Origin: Paulownia fortunei
Taxonomy: Eukaryota > Streptophyta > Magnoliopsida > Lamiales > Paulowniaceae
Direction: 5' to 3'
Assembly (NCBI GenBank): GCA_019321725.1
Contig: CM033108.1
Location: forward strand, 17,373,799-17,437,798
DNA length: 64,000 bases
The translations under genes were made by a program, and so were the position numbers. Below, piece by piece: positions 23,647-34,984 of this stretch (position 1 is its first letter; each line of letters opens with the position of its first letter). The notes under the pieces are model-generated. The model worked only from the letters and a program-made list of their open reading frames with translations. It was not told the origin of the DNA and did not search any database.

Positions 23647-23972
23647 CTCCCTCAACCCCATCAAGGATGTTGTGTGTTATATTTTGATTGATCCCAATTT
23701 GTTTATTACTATAAAAGTAGTACTATTCTATCCTTTAGTTTAAGTTTTAAAAATTGAATTAAATCATTCTTATCTTAAACAATCTATTTATTTAAGAAAA
23801 AAAGTTTATTTATACTTACAAGGGAAAATACAAATTAGAATAAAATTATTCTATACATTCTCTAAGGCAATTAATGTTGACAAATTTTGGAAGAAAGTAA
23901 CACAAAATTGGCTTCGTTAATTCCCAAAAAAAAAAGTTAAATAGGACATCCTTTGTGGAACATAAGAAATAG
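23647..23972. mobile_element. Mariner/Stowaway-like MITE (candidate)
   Basis: Left end CTCCCTCAACCCCATCAAGG and right end (reverse complement) CTATTTCTTATGTTCCACAA are diverged forms of the plant Mariner/Stowaway terminus CTCCCTCCGTCCCACAAAG, and both continue with AGGATGTC/AGGATGTT. Each end is bounded by TA (23645-23646 and 23973-23974), the usual target duplication. At about 326 bp and without coding capacity it fits a MITE. The inverted repeats are imperfect. Confidence 0.55.
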
Positions 23973-23974
23973 TA

Positions 23975-24299
23975 ATAATAACTTGTTTACCATATTGATT
24001 TTTCTATTCACAAATTCCTATCACAACTATTAATATGTTTATATGTACTTACAAGCATTTTATTGAACTTCAATTTCTTTTTCTTTTTTTGAGAAAAAAA
24101 ACATGCTTTAGTCACTCACATGCATGCTTAAAAAAGTGATTAGTAACATAATTAACCCAAATTTTGAACAACTAAAGTAATAAATTAGTTTATTAAATAT
24201 AAAAAAATATTAAACATAAAAAAAGCATTTTGATTATTTAAATTTAAAATAAAGTGATTAATTATTGATATCAATAAATTTTGACTATTTTTTTAAAAA
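23975..24299. other. Intergenic stretch, no gene seen
   Basis: AT-rich sequence between the MITE and the copia scrap. No open frame, repeat end or RNA gene can be supported. Confidence 0.4.
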
Positions 24300-24640
24300 A
24301 AGTAAGTATATCTTTCTCTTTGTTCAGAAGTATTTGGGGACATGGACATAGAGAAAGAAATACCTTAACTTATCGGCAGGAATCCCCTCTTGGATTCCTC
24401 CATGCTAAACTTCTTTAGCATCTTATCATGTACACAGATTGGAATAGTCTGATTTTCCTCTTATATCTATCTTTATAGATCTTGATCCCCAAAATATAGG
24501 ATGTATCTCTCAAATTTTTCATAGAGAATTGAGTAGACAACCAAGCCTTTGTTGATTGTAGTATCCCTACATCATTCTAAATGAGTAAGATGTCCTCAAC
24601 ATATAGCACAATAAACATCACTGCCCAGTATATCCTTTTA
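24300..24640 (-). pseudogene. Copia RT fragment
   Basis: The minus strand reads MFIVLYVEDILLI, WLSTQFSMKNLRD, YILGIKIYKDR and NPRGD-type sequence, matching the C-terminal half of copia RT in the elements at 45559-46317 and 15180-15480. The YVDD box reads YVED. It is an isolated piece without LTRs and ends next to a poly-T run (24651-24661). Confidence 0.75.
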
Positions 24641-24659
24641 CATATATCTTTTTTTTTTT

Positions 24660-26235
24660 CAAACTAAATATGAACAATAATAGCTCGTCCAATATCCGAT
24701 ATCTGTACATTTTCTTGAAATCACAATTATCATTCATTCTACTAAATAAACAAATAAAAAGGTACATGATCATCACCTAAAACTTAGTCTTACAATTTCT
24801 TATCACTTATTTTCACATCTACCTCTCTTATTCAGAGATTGTTATTACTTATTACAAAAATCTATTTAAGTGTCTTTTATGTCTTTCACCTTAAGCTTAA
24901 CCTTTCATCGACCTTATTTTGAGTATTTGAAATTGGATCGATCAAAATTAATCTTACCAAAATATTAATAAACAGATAATTCATTATTTACTTAATTCAT
25001 CCTCTATACAACACTCAATTCCTATAATAGCTTATGATATAAAATTTGTATGAATATTAGTCTATTGAGATATTTCATTCAAGCACATTTGTAGTTAGAT
25101 GGATCATACAATATATTCACTTACTAATAATATTCATCATTTCTTCAAGTTCAACTCCTTTTGAGTATATAGACATTTCAAATACTTCGGTTTTGTAATG
25201 TCACATGTAGTATTATATAAATAATCTAATTAACTCAAAGAGTGTTGAGTAACTTTTCTATATTGCATCAAACATATACCAAAAGACAATGAGATACACC
25301 ACTATGCACAATAAATAACTTATATCTAAAGTTGGAGTCACTACTGAAGCTCAAATCAATTCTCTTTAAGTAATTAGAAATTTCTTCCCACTTAGTGAAC
25401 CATTCAAATTTCAAAAACCTATATGTATGATGAAATAAAGTAGTAACAACTAAGGAGAAATTTTGACTAATACCCAATAATATCACTAACCCAGAAAACT
25501 TTTCTTATTTCTATCACATTTATTGGTCTTCTCTATTTTAGTACAACCTTGAAGTTTTGAATAGTTACAAAGATATCTTCTTTAGAAAATTACCAGTGCA
25601 AAAAATAAATAATGTATTCTACTTCCTTAGAGTTTCCAAGATCATATTGAAATATCAATCATATTTCTCCTCATTGTACACCAAGATATCATCAATGAAT
25701 ATCACCCCCAACACACCCATGTAGAATTATCAAACACATTATTCATCATGTATATCAAAATAATTAAGGTATTAGTCAACCCAATGGCACAACAAGAAAT
25801 TTATAATTAATTCAAACTTAAAATCAATCCTTAAGATTACAGTAGCTCCTCTTAATTTATCAAATAAACCTTAGTATGAAAAATTGTACTTATTGCAAAT
25901 TATTACTCAATTCAGTTGCAATAAATAATACATAACCTCAAGATTCATCTTTTTTCTAGGTGAATATGAAGTGGAGCTTGCCTAGGAGAAGTGCTAGACC
26001 TTAATTCTTACCTAATATTATAACGATATCACTAAAGGTTCATCGAATTCCAATAGGTGTATATGATAAACTAAATTAGAGATTGGATTTGTTCTTACAA
26101 CAATATCCCGGATAAAATTAGTTGGCTAATCAATAGCATGCCCGAAAACTTCTTTTCAACATGTATTAAGAGATCTGAGATCACACAAATGGATTTTTAG
26201 TAAACTTGATCATTTCTAAAAATGCTAGCACAACC
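24660..26235 (-). pseudogene. Ty3/gypsy (chromovirus-type) RT-RNase H remnant, heavily decayed
   Basis: On the minus strand near 25680, VIFIDDILVY-type coding (ggtgatattcattgatgata) marks the RT active site. Upstream (higher coordinates) LFDKLRGATVILRIDF near 25860 and PLGLTNTL near 25790 are RT motifs 3-4. Downstream, ETLRKxEY, then at 25486-25268 the frame with FKFEWFTKWEE and IVHSGVSHCLLVYV, correspond to the connection/RNase H region (usual ...VYSDASxxGLGCVLMQ). The piece 26000-26230 is RT N-terminus (KKDES*GYV for KKDGSxRxCIDY). Every frame is broken and the RT catalytic block is partly deleted. No LTR of this element is identified, and the Athila-like LTR starts right beside it at 26250. 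Confidence 0.65.
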
Positions 26236-26249
26236 TAAAGATCGATAAT

Positions 26250-27870
26250 TGATAAGTTAGTTTTATACCAACAATTCATATACCTTTTGATTAATATTTG
26301 ATTTGTTTTCAAGTGTTTGTGTTACGTTTTATGCATTTAGTGTGAAATCTTGTAGGTAATGACAATAAGAGAAGAAAATGAAAAGAAATCAAAAACTTGG
26401 TTGAAATATTGAAGAATTCGAGTTGTGGTGCCACTGATGGCAGTTTTGGTATTTCAATCATAACTCTCAGGAAAAATTTCATATAAACTTTATTCTTGAT
26501 CCATTGAAAAAAGATATAGATCTACAACTTCTATGTTTACCACAAAATCAAATTTGGTCGATTTCAATAAGAAAAACTGAGTTCAAGGGTCAGCACTGGT
26601 TGCAATTTTTTATGATGACACATCTTAGTATTTCTAGTATAACTCTCTCGAAAGAAGTCATATGTAGTTTATTCAAGTTCCAATAGAAAGACAACACATA
26701 GGACTACAATTTATATGAAAACACCAAAATCTAGTTTAGCTTTTAAAGTGGTAAAATATCAGTTGAAAGAGACTAAAAGTGCTACAGAAACCGATTCTGG
26801 GCAGCAAGTGCAGCGCCTAGGCAGTGCCTAGTCACTGTACACACTATTTTGGACAGCAAGTGCAGCACCTAGGCGCTGCTGGGAGGACAAGTAAGGTCAA
26901 AATGGGCATTTTGCCATCTTTAGGGGATTTTCCATCTATTTTGAGGGATTCTAAAAGCCTCTAATAAGTTTTTGGAAGGGGAGAATAGTGAGGGGAAGCC
27001 AAGAAGCAAAGGAGAACAAGGAGACTTGGAGAGAAGAAGGCCATTCTTAGAGACAAGCCATTCTTGGAGACAAGGAAAGCTTCAACCATTATTTCTACTT
27101 CACAAATTGGTGAACAATTTTCATGTTCTTTCTTAAGTGTTTCTTGAATTTATATTCATACATGAGGAGCTAAACTTTCCTTTCTAGAGGATGATGTAAC
27201 CTTATTTGAACCTATGTTATGAATTCCAAATAATATTAGTTTAACTTATTCATCTTGTTTGTGTTATTTTGTTTAGTATTTCATCCTGATTAATTGGCCA
27301 CTAATTGAGATAGTTTGACATATGAGATTCTACACTCAAGAGAGGGAATATTATACATGATCATAGGGATAACACAACCTAGGAATCATAGAGTTGAGAA
27401 GCTTATGTAACCTTTGAAATTTTGAAGAAGAATTCATTGAACTTTTGTAGAGTTTACTCTTGAATTTTTATAAAGATATCAAAATTCATGTTAGAACTTA
27501 TAGTCAATTCGGCACTCAACAGAGGGAATTGATGAGCTTAGGAATTCTTAACTTACATGTGTTATTAACTTGAATTGGTATATTTTGGAAGAAGAACATA
27601 GGTGAAATTAGGTGAGTCATTCCTCTATAATTTCTTGCTCATAAGGTGTTTGTTGAATTGCTTCTAAAAACTCCATTCTTGTCTATGCTTTTTTATCTTA
27701 CTTTACTTTGTTTACTAATCATCATTCAATTTTCTAGATAAAATTAGGACTATTTAAACTATGGTACTTAATGCAATTTTTTATTACAATCTTTGTGGAT
27801 ACGATACTTAACTTATCATTATATTAAAATTGACACCGTGCACTTGCGGTTTGCATAAATTTCACGAACA
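26250..27870 (+). repeat. 5' LTR of Athila-like gypsy element
   Basis: The LTR of about 1.62 kb starts TGATAAGTTAGTTTTATACC and ends ...TTTCACGAACA, six bases before the primer-binding site. Athila-type LTRs normally begin TGATAA and end shortly before TTTTGGCGCC, as here. Its middle (26799-26880) holds two copies of a gcagcaagtgcagcgcctaggc-like word. The 3' partner LTR is not present in recognisable form. Confidence 0.7.
26799..26880 (+). repeat. Short direct repeats in the Athila-like LTR
   Basis: gcagcaagtgcagcgcctag at 26801 and acagcaagtgcagcacctag at 26853 recur 52 bases apart, each followed by ggcagtgc/ggcgctgc. They are GC-rich islands in an AT-rich LTR, and similar words occur at 23100-23260. 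Confidence 0.6.
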
Positions 27871-27876
27871 AGTTTT

Positions 27877-27894
27877 TGGTGCTGTTGCTGGGGA
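27877..27894 (+). other. Primer-binding site of Athila-like element, mutated
   Basis: tggtgctgttgctgggga differs from the usual Athila/Tat primer-binding site TGGCGCCGTTGCCGGGGA (tRNA-Asp type) only by C-to-T changes at CpG positions and one adjacent site. Its place six bases after the LTR end supports the call. Confidence 0.75.
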
Positions 27895-28039
27895 TTATTT
27901 TATCATAATTGCATTAATATTGTTATGACTTAGTCTTGATTTTAGTTTAGATTGTTTTTACTTTCTTCCCATATTTTGATGTTGTTTTGTCTTACATTGG
28001 ATTATACGTATTTGTATACGTAAGACTAAAAGTCTTGAC

Positions 28040-29550
28040 TTGGATTATTTTGATCTAAAAATTGAGCGAACTCTTCGAGCTATTAGAGTAGCAAAAAGAG
28101 TTGACGATCAAACCATGGCAGATAACCCCAATAATGTTAATGTGAACGCCAATCTTCCATTGCAACAACCAGTACCACAACGAGCTATTCGGGACTATTT
28201 TCAACCAACCATGAACCAAAACTACTCTGGGATAGCTCGACAATCGATCAATGCTAATAATTTTGAACTTAAACCAGCTCTCATTAGCATGGTGCAACAA
28301 AACCAATTTGGAGAAAGTGTGGTGGAGGATCCAAATGCGCACTTAGCTATATTTTTGGAGATTTATGATACCATCAAAACGAATGGAGTGCCCGATGATG
28401 CCATTAGACTCCGCTTATTTCCATTCTCTCTTTGAGACAAAGCTAGGCTATGATTATAATCTTTTGCACCATATAGCATACTGAGTTGGAATGACTTGAC
28501 ACAAAAATTCCTTGCTAAGTACTTTCCACCAAGCAAGACACTTCAACTCAAGAGTGAGATAGTTCAATTCCGTCAAAAAGATTTTGAGCTACTATATGAA
28601 GCTTGGGAGAGGTTTAAAGATTTTCTAAGAAGGTGTCCTCAACATGGTTATGAGGCTTGGCGACAGGTACAATACTTCTTTAATGGTTTGGACAGGCGAA
28701 CTCGAACCATAATAGATGTTGCCGCAAGTGGGACTTTGATGTCTAAGATTGCTAATGAAACCCATATTTTGCTAGAGGAGATGGCTACTAATATCTATCA
28801 ATGGCCTTCCGAGAGGTCTTCCATAAAAAAGATTGCCGATGTTCTTGAAGTAGATTCATTTACACAATTAGCTGGACAAACTTCTGCTCTTTATAACCAA
28901 ATTGCAGTTTGGACTTCTAACGGAGTTTCTCAAGGAATGGACTCCATGGCATCCACCAGCACTTCATTTATGGACACCAAAGGTAATGAGTAGGTAAACT
29001 TTGTCAATAATCATAATTTTAATTTCAGGGAAAATCAACTACCTACTCACTACCATCCGGGGCTTAGAAATCATGAGAATTTTCCCTATGCTAATAATCG
29101 AAATGTGCTTCAACCCCCACTGGGTTACAACAATCCACCACATCCAAACCCTCAAGTAGGTGAGAATAAGGCATCTGTGGAGGATTTGATCAGTACTTTC
29201 ATTGGTAAGATAAGAGCCCGATTAATAAAGATGAAGTGAAGATAGACAACACTGAGACTCAATTGGGGCACCTAGCTTCAAGTTTAGGAGCTCAAATGAA
29301 ATCAATGGAGACTCAAATTGGACAGCTTGCTATTGAAATTAATGCTCAAAAACATAAAAGAAACTTTCCAAGTGATACGAAAATGAATCCAATGGAGTAT
29401 TGCAAAGCTATCCAACTTCGAAGTGGAACCAAAATCAAGAGGCAGGAAATGCAAAGTTCTAAAGTTGATGAGCCAATGGAAAGCACCTCAAGTGAAAGTC
29501 CTATGGAGAAACAACCAAATAAAGAAGAAATGTAATCAAATGAACAAACA
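28040..29550 (+). pseudogene. Athila-like gag
   Basis: Gag builds the virus-like particle. From residue 8, ERTLRAIR, then AIRDYFQPT, ANNFELKPALISMVQQNQFG, EDPNAHLAIFLEI and DDAIRLRLFPFSL are the standard opening of plant Athila-type gag. After in-frame stops at 28434-28470 (expected Arg and Trp codons turned into TGA) the same frame resumes at 28496 with KFLAKYFPPSKT, LYEAWERFKDFLRRCP and FFNGLDRRTRTIID. 29236-29535 continues in another frame as a Gln/Lys-rich tail with repeated TQxGQLA/TQLGHLAS units. A frameshift lies between 28993 and 29236. Confidence 0.85.
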
Positions 29551-29559
29551 GGGGCTGAG

Positions 29560-30440
29560 AAGATAAAATCTACTTCTAACTTTGAAACTTCTAAATTTAA
29601 TGATCCCATTCCTTTTCCACAAAGATTTCAAAAGAAAAAGATTGATTCACAATTTGCAAAATTTCTAGAAATCTTCAAGAAAATTCATATTAATATTCCT
29701 TTTGCAGATGTTCTTGAGCAAATGCCCAACTACGCCAAGTTCATGAAAGATTTGATGTCAAGAAAAAGGCGATTGGTGGAGTTTGATATCGTGAATCTCA
29801 CAGGGGAGTGTAGTGCTATTTTACAGAAAAAGCTTCCTCAAAAATTGAAGCATCCATGGAGTTTTACTATTCCTTGTACCATAGGAGGATCTTTCTTTGA
29901 TAAAGCATTATGTGATCTTGGAGCAAGTATTAATTTGATGCCACTTTTTATTTTCAGGAAATTAGGAATTGGAGAAGTCAAGCCATCCACAATCACCTTG
30001 CAATTGGCGGATAGGTCTCTCACTTATTCAAGAGGAGTTGTTGAAGATGTATTGGTAAAAGTGGATAAATTCATATTTCCTGTAGATTTTATGGTGTTAG
30101 ATATGGAGGAAGACCAAGAAATTTCTTTAATTCTTGGTCGACCATTCCATACTACGAGGCGTGCTTTGATTGATGTGCAACGCAGTGAATTCACTCTAAG
30201 AGTTGATGAAGATGAAGTGATGTTTAACATTTATCGTGCATTGAAGTTTCAAAAGGAACTACATACTTGTAATAGGATTGAAATGTTAGAAACTTGCTTG
30301 CATGATCATTTCCTCAAACAAATTCCTATCAAACCCTTAGAGAGATGCATTATTCATTTCATAATGCAAGGTAATGACCATGATATTGATAATGATGATT
30401 TATTTAATGCATTACTTGCTTTTTCTTGAATTAGGAGAGG
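29560..30440 (+). pseudogene. Athila-like aspartic protease
   Basis: The 29722-30429 frame gives PNYAKFMKDLMSRKRRL, CSAILQKKLPQKLKHPWSF, then CDLGASINLMPL, the D-x-G-A-S active site used by plant Athila/Tat proteases, and later LILGRPFHTTRRALIDV. The protease processes the gag-pol polyprotein. This open frame of 235 codons is one of the longest in the window and has no internal stop, but it is part of a broken polyprotein. Confidence 0.85.
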
Positions 30441-32207
30441 TATAGTTAAAAAAGAATAATGCAAGGAAGCAATAGGAGATACCATAATCAAGGACCAAAC
30501 AATATCACCAGAGTTGAAAGCACTTTCCGAGCATTTATGGTATGAATTTCTAGGTGCTAACAACATGTATCTAGTAATTATTTCTGCATCCCTATCTCCT
30601 TTAGAGGTTGAGAAATTGCTTTATGTTTTAAGAGAGCATAAATCTGCTATTGGTTGGTCAATTTCAGATTTAAAAGGTATTAGTCCTTCAATTGTCATGC
30701 ATGAAATCTTAATGGAAGAATCTTATAACCCATCTATTGAACATCAACATAGACTAAATCCTACAATGAAAGAGGCTGTAAGAAATGAAGTCTTGAAATG
30801 GTTGAATGCTGGAGTTATTATGCAATTTATGTTAGTTCTTGTGTAAGTCCAGTTCATGTAGTTCCAAAAAAGTGTGGCATAACCATAATTCAAAATGATA
30901 ATAATAAATTAATACCAACAAGGACGATCACAGGTTGGCGAGTGTGTATTGATTATACAAAACTCAACAAAGCTACTCCTAAAGACCATTTTCCCCTCCT
31001 ATTTATTGATCAAATGTTAGACCAACATGTAGGGTATCAATACTATTATTTTCTCGATGGTTATTCGGGGTACAATCAAATTATCATAGCACCTGAAGAC
31101 CAAGAGAAAACAACATTCACATGCCCTTATAGTACCTTTACTTTTCGAAGAATGCCATTTGGATTATGTAATGCCCCAGCCATATTTCAAAGATGCATGA
31201 TGGCAATTTTTCATGATATGGTGGAGAACATAATGGAAATTTTTATGGATGATTTTTCAGTATTTGGCTCCTCATTTGATTTATGTCTACATTATTTTTC
31301 TCTTGTTTTGCAGAGATATGAGGAGACTAACCTTGTTTTAAATTGAGAAAAATGCCATTTTATGGTAAAAGAAGGTATTATTTTGGGTCACCGAGTGTCC
31401 TCCGAAGGACTTGAGGTAGACCGACCAAAAATTATTGCTATTGAAAAACTTCCACCACCAATCAATGTGAAAGCTATTCATAGTTTTTTGGGACATGCCG
31501 GGTTTTATAGAAGATTCATTAAAGATTTTTTAAAAATTATAAAACCTTTGTGCAACCTTTTAGAAAAAGATAAATTATTTGACTTTAATGTTGATTGCTT
31601 ATAGGCCTTTGATCATATCAAGAAGGATCTCATTTCAGCTCCTATTATGGTGGTACCAGATTGGACCCAACTATTTGAACTTATGTGTGATGCTAGTGAT
31701 TATACGGTTGGAGCAATGTTAGGACAAAGAAAAGATAAAATTTTCAGGGCCATTTACTATGCAAGCCGAACACTTGATGATGCTCAACAAAATTACACCA
31801 CTACTAAAAAAGAATTGTTAGCCGTTGTGTTTTCATTTGATAAATTCCTTGCTTAACTTGTAGGTACCAAGGTGATAGTGTATACCGATCATACTACTAT
31901 TAGGTACCTCTTTGCCAAAAAGGATGCAAAACCAAGGCTAATCCAGTGGATACTCCTTTTTCAAGAATTTGATATTGAAATCAAAGATAAGAAAGGAAGT
32001 GAAAATATGGTTGCGGATCACTTATCGAGGTTGGAGCATAAAAATGAAAACTTTAAAGGACCAATTAAAGAATTTTTCCCAGGTGAGTTTATTTTGGCAA
32101 TCAAAGATAGTTTACCTTGGTATGCAGATTTTGTGAATTATCTTGCAGGTGGATTATTACCCCACGACCTCCATATCATCAAAAGAGAAAATTCTTACAT
32201 GATGTGA
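30441..32207 (+). pseudogene. Athila-like reverse transcriptase and RNase H
   Basis: RT copies element RNA into DNA and RNase H removes the template. RT: VHVVPKKCGIT, WRVCIDYTKLNKATPKDHFP, DGYSGYNQI, FGLCNAPAIFQRCM and the active site IFMDDFSVFGSSF (FMDD is usual in Athila) at about 31245. The thumb carries ILGHRVSSEGLEVD and FLGHAGFYRRFIKDF. RNase H: LMCDASDYTVGAMLGQ at ~31680, [27 protein letters not shown] and [12 protein letters not shown] at ~32020. Breaks: a frameshift near 30820, and stops at 31344, 31602, 31854 and 32205 (one reads Ter for Gln in AxQLVG). Confidence 0.85.
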
Positions 32208-32217
32208 AATCATATCC

Positions 32218-32622
32218 ATGGATGATCCTTTGCTCTTCAAAAGGTGTTCAGATTCTATTATTTGGAGATGCATTCTAATGGAAAAAACAAATGAAATTCT
32301 TAAGTACTGTCATTCATCCCTTTGTGGTAGTCATTTCGGACCTACAACGACAACTTCTAAGGTATTGCAATCTAATTTTTATTGGCCATCTTTCTTTAAG
32401 ATTGTTATGCTTTTGTGTAGACATGTGACTAGTGTCAAAGGACTGGAACAATTACCAGACGCTATGAGCTTCCTTTGACTAACATGATGGAAGTTGAACT
32501 CTGTGATGTTTGGGGGATTGACTTCATGGGACCATTTCCTCCATTAAATGGCCGATCATACATTTTGCTTGTTGTGGATTATGTTTCTAAGTGGATAGAA
32601 GCAATTGCCTCACCTACTAATG
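32218..32622 (+). pseudogene. Athila-like integrase N-terminus, cut by LTR insertion
   Basis: The zinc-binding region is read from EILKYCHSSLCGSHFGP and, across a frameshift near 32430, a C-x-x-C-type segment and [12 protein letters not shown]. The core opens with [12 protein letters not shown], containing the first catalytic Asp, followed by [20 protein letters not shown]. The coding sequence stops at 32622 where an unrelated gypsy LTR begins (TGTAATACCCAC); the second Asp and the Glu are absent. Confidence 0.85.
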
Positions 32623-34790
32623 TGTAATACCCACTACTCGACAACTAGATATCTAGTGTAATTTGACATGATAGAACCTGTGTGCATGCATGGAATATTT
32701 TTTTTTTGTAACACTTTAGAAAAAGATAAATCACTTCTTACATGCACAACCCTATTTTAAATACTTTCTCACACATGTCATGTATATAGCAGGATTAGTA
32801 TTTATATAAAAGCACAACACTTATAACGACCACAATATTTACATACTCTATAAAAACACAACACCGACAACGACCACAATATTTACATACTATATAAAAG
32901 TACAACACCCACAACGATCACAATATTTACATACTTATTTATAGTAAAGTTTTAAAAGCAAAATATAGAACCAGTCTAAAAATATAACACAATAGACTTA
33001 AAATATAACAAGCCAACAAAATAGCCCAACAGGTCGTCATCCATGTACACACTCCCTCAAACACCTGTAGGAACTCCAACAGCCGCCCAGCCAGTAAATC
33101 ATGCTTCAAGCATCACCGTACTCACCTACAATGCATAAACTATATGAGCTAACGCTCATTAAGTAATAATTATGCATGTCAAAGAATAATCCACAATATT
33201 TAGTCATGCATCTCAAAATGCTATACCCACAATGCAATTTTATGCATGAAAATATTTCTCTCAAAATCATTTCTTTCTTAGGTCCCCTAGCCAACACTAC
33301 TATCCATGCATTGGAAAAGAGCTTTGTACACTGCCATAATCTAATGGTCAATAATCATATAAGTATTCAAATTCATGCATACTCATACGCATGCAAATCC
33401 ATACCACGTGAACTTATAATCCATGCATAAAACCATGCAAATCCATGCATGCTTCAGTGCACTAGTAGTAGTCAACAAAATATTTTTCTTTATCAGAATC
33501 ATGGCGTGCAATGCAAGATTAATCACAATGCTCGTATATGATGCATGCATGTGTCAATGATAATTCCCATGTATGTATGCTCAATAGAGAGCCCTCTACT
33601 ATGCGCATATGATTTATGATATTATATATAATTCACACATCTACTATGTCTATGCATTGTAGTTGTAAATGAATCTTTACTTACGTTTCACTTGGTTGGT
33701 GGCTTAGTATAGATTTGTTTACTGTTCCCCTCCAATCTTAGATATAAAATAGCCTGTAATATTACCAACATCAAGAACCATTCCCAATTTGACAAGTTGA
33801 AAGTACAAAATATCATACTAAGACCTTAAATACTAAGTTATCTAGGTTTTACAAACTAAAACCAAATCTAGTCCCTCCAATACCTTAATTTCTCATCTTA
33901 GATACATGTAAACATCATATAATTGAAGTATTACAACTCTAATATCATGTACCTAATTGTTAACACTCAATAGCAACATGTCTAGGTTGAAATATGTTAA
34001 ATTATCAAATGGGACAGATTCACATTTTCATATTTACTTGCTATCCAATTTAGTTGCCTGATAATTTTAACATCCCTAAAAATATCCAATCACTCCCAAA
34101 TTTTTACCACAGTTAGATAATATGTATATAAATGTAACCAAATCATAGAATTGCTAAAACTCATGGATATAGCTTCCCAAGTTTAGCTCTCTTCACAACA
34201 TACTGAAACAGATTGTTTTCCTACTGTGACAGTTTTGCACACTTCACGACATTAATGGTTTTGGCACCCTTACGTTTATTCAATCTCTTCCAAATTTTTA
34301 CCACACTTATATAACATATACACAGAGACAATAAACTTATATTATTGCCTAAACTAATTGATTTAGCTCCCCTAATTTAGTCTCCTTCACAGCACACCAA
34401 AATAGATTTTGCTACTTTGGTAATTTGAGTGTTTCTCCAATATCATTTCTATTTCAATTTCTAACTGATCAAAATTCATTCCAATACTCTTAACTCATAT
34501 ATAAACATGTATATGATGATAATTATAGGTTTTATTCAACATACCATACACTTTTGAAGCCTAAACACAAAAATACTGCAAGGTGACAATTTTTAGCACA
34601 AGTGTTTTCTAACAAATATTTCCAACCACAAACCCTTTCTTTATGCATCAAAGCCTATCTAATAACATCCTAACACATTTAAAAATAATATTCAAAGTTA
34701 TATCAAGTACCCTATCTAGTTTTGTTACAAACTTAGTAGATAATAGAGAATATGTACCTCCAATGATAGAATACTAAACATAAATTTTAT
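32623..34790 (-). repeat. Gypsy family F2 LTR, copy A (partial)
   Basis: Begins TGTAATACCCACTACTCGAC, the reverse complement of the F2 LTR end (GTAGTGGGTGTTATA at 11750). It aligns with 9700-11750 inverted (for example aggtcgtcatccatgtac near 33030 against the complement near 11430). It lacks the LTR's own 5' start and is followed by leader sequence. It interrupts the Athila-like integrase. Confidence 0.75.
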
Positions 34791-34984
34791 ACCTGCTATT
34801 ACTAATGAGTCTGCCTCAACATTGTATTAAACAAAATCTTAAAATACATGGCCAATATTATTCATGAAATACAAAATAAATTATACAACAAATAAAACTT
34901 ATTGGCATGGTTGTGCTCCACCAGTTTCAAAGATAATGTACTTGGACAGTCTACATAACCACAAACCGGGCTCTGACACTACTC
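34791..34984 (-). other. Remnant of F2 internal region with primer-binding site
   Basis: At 34970-34981 gctctgacacta is the complement of TAGTGTCAGAGC, a two-mismatch form of the iMet primer-binding site TGGTATCAGAGC. It lies three bases from the end of LTR copy B, so B was a 5' LTR of a minus-oriented element. The rest of the internal region, all of gag-pol included, is deleted. Confidence 0.6.

Noticed and set aside
25268..25486. Possible host gene on the minus strand
   Set aside because: Its sequence is a decayed gypsy RNase H segment (FVVYSD-like end) next to an RT active-site motif.
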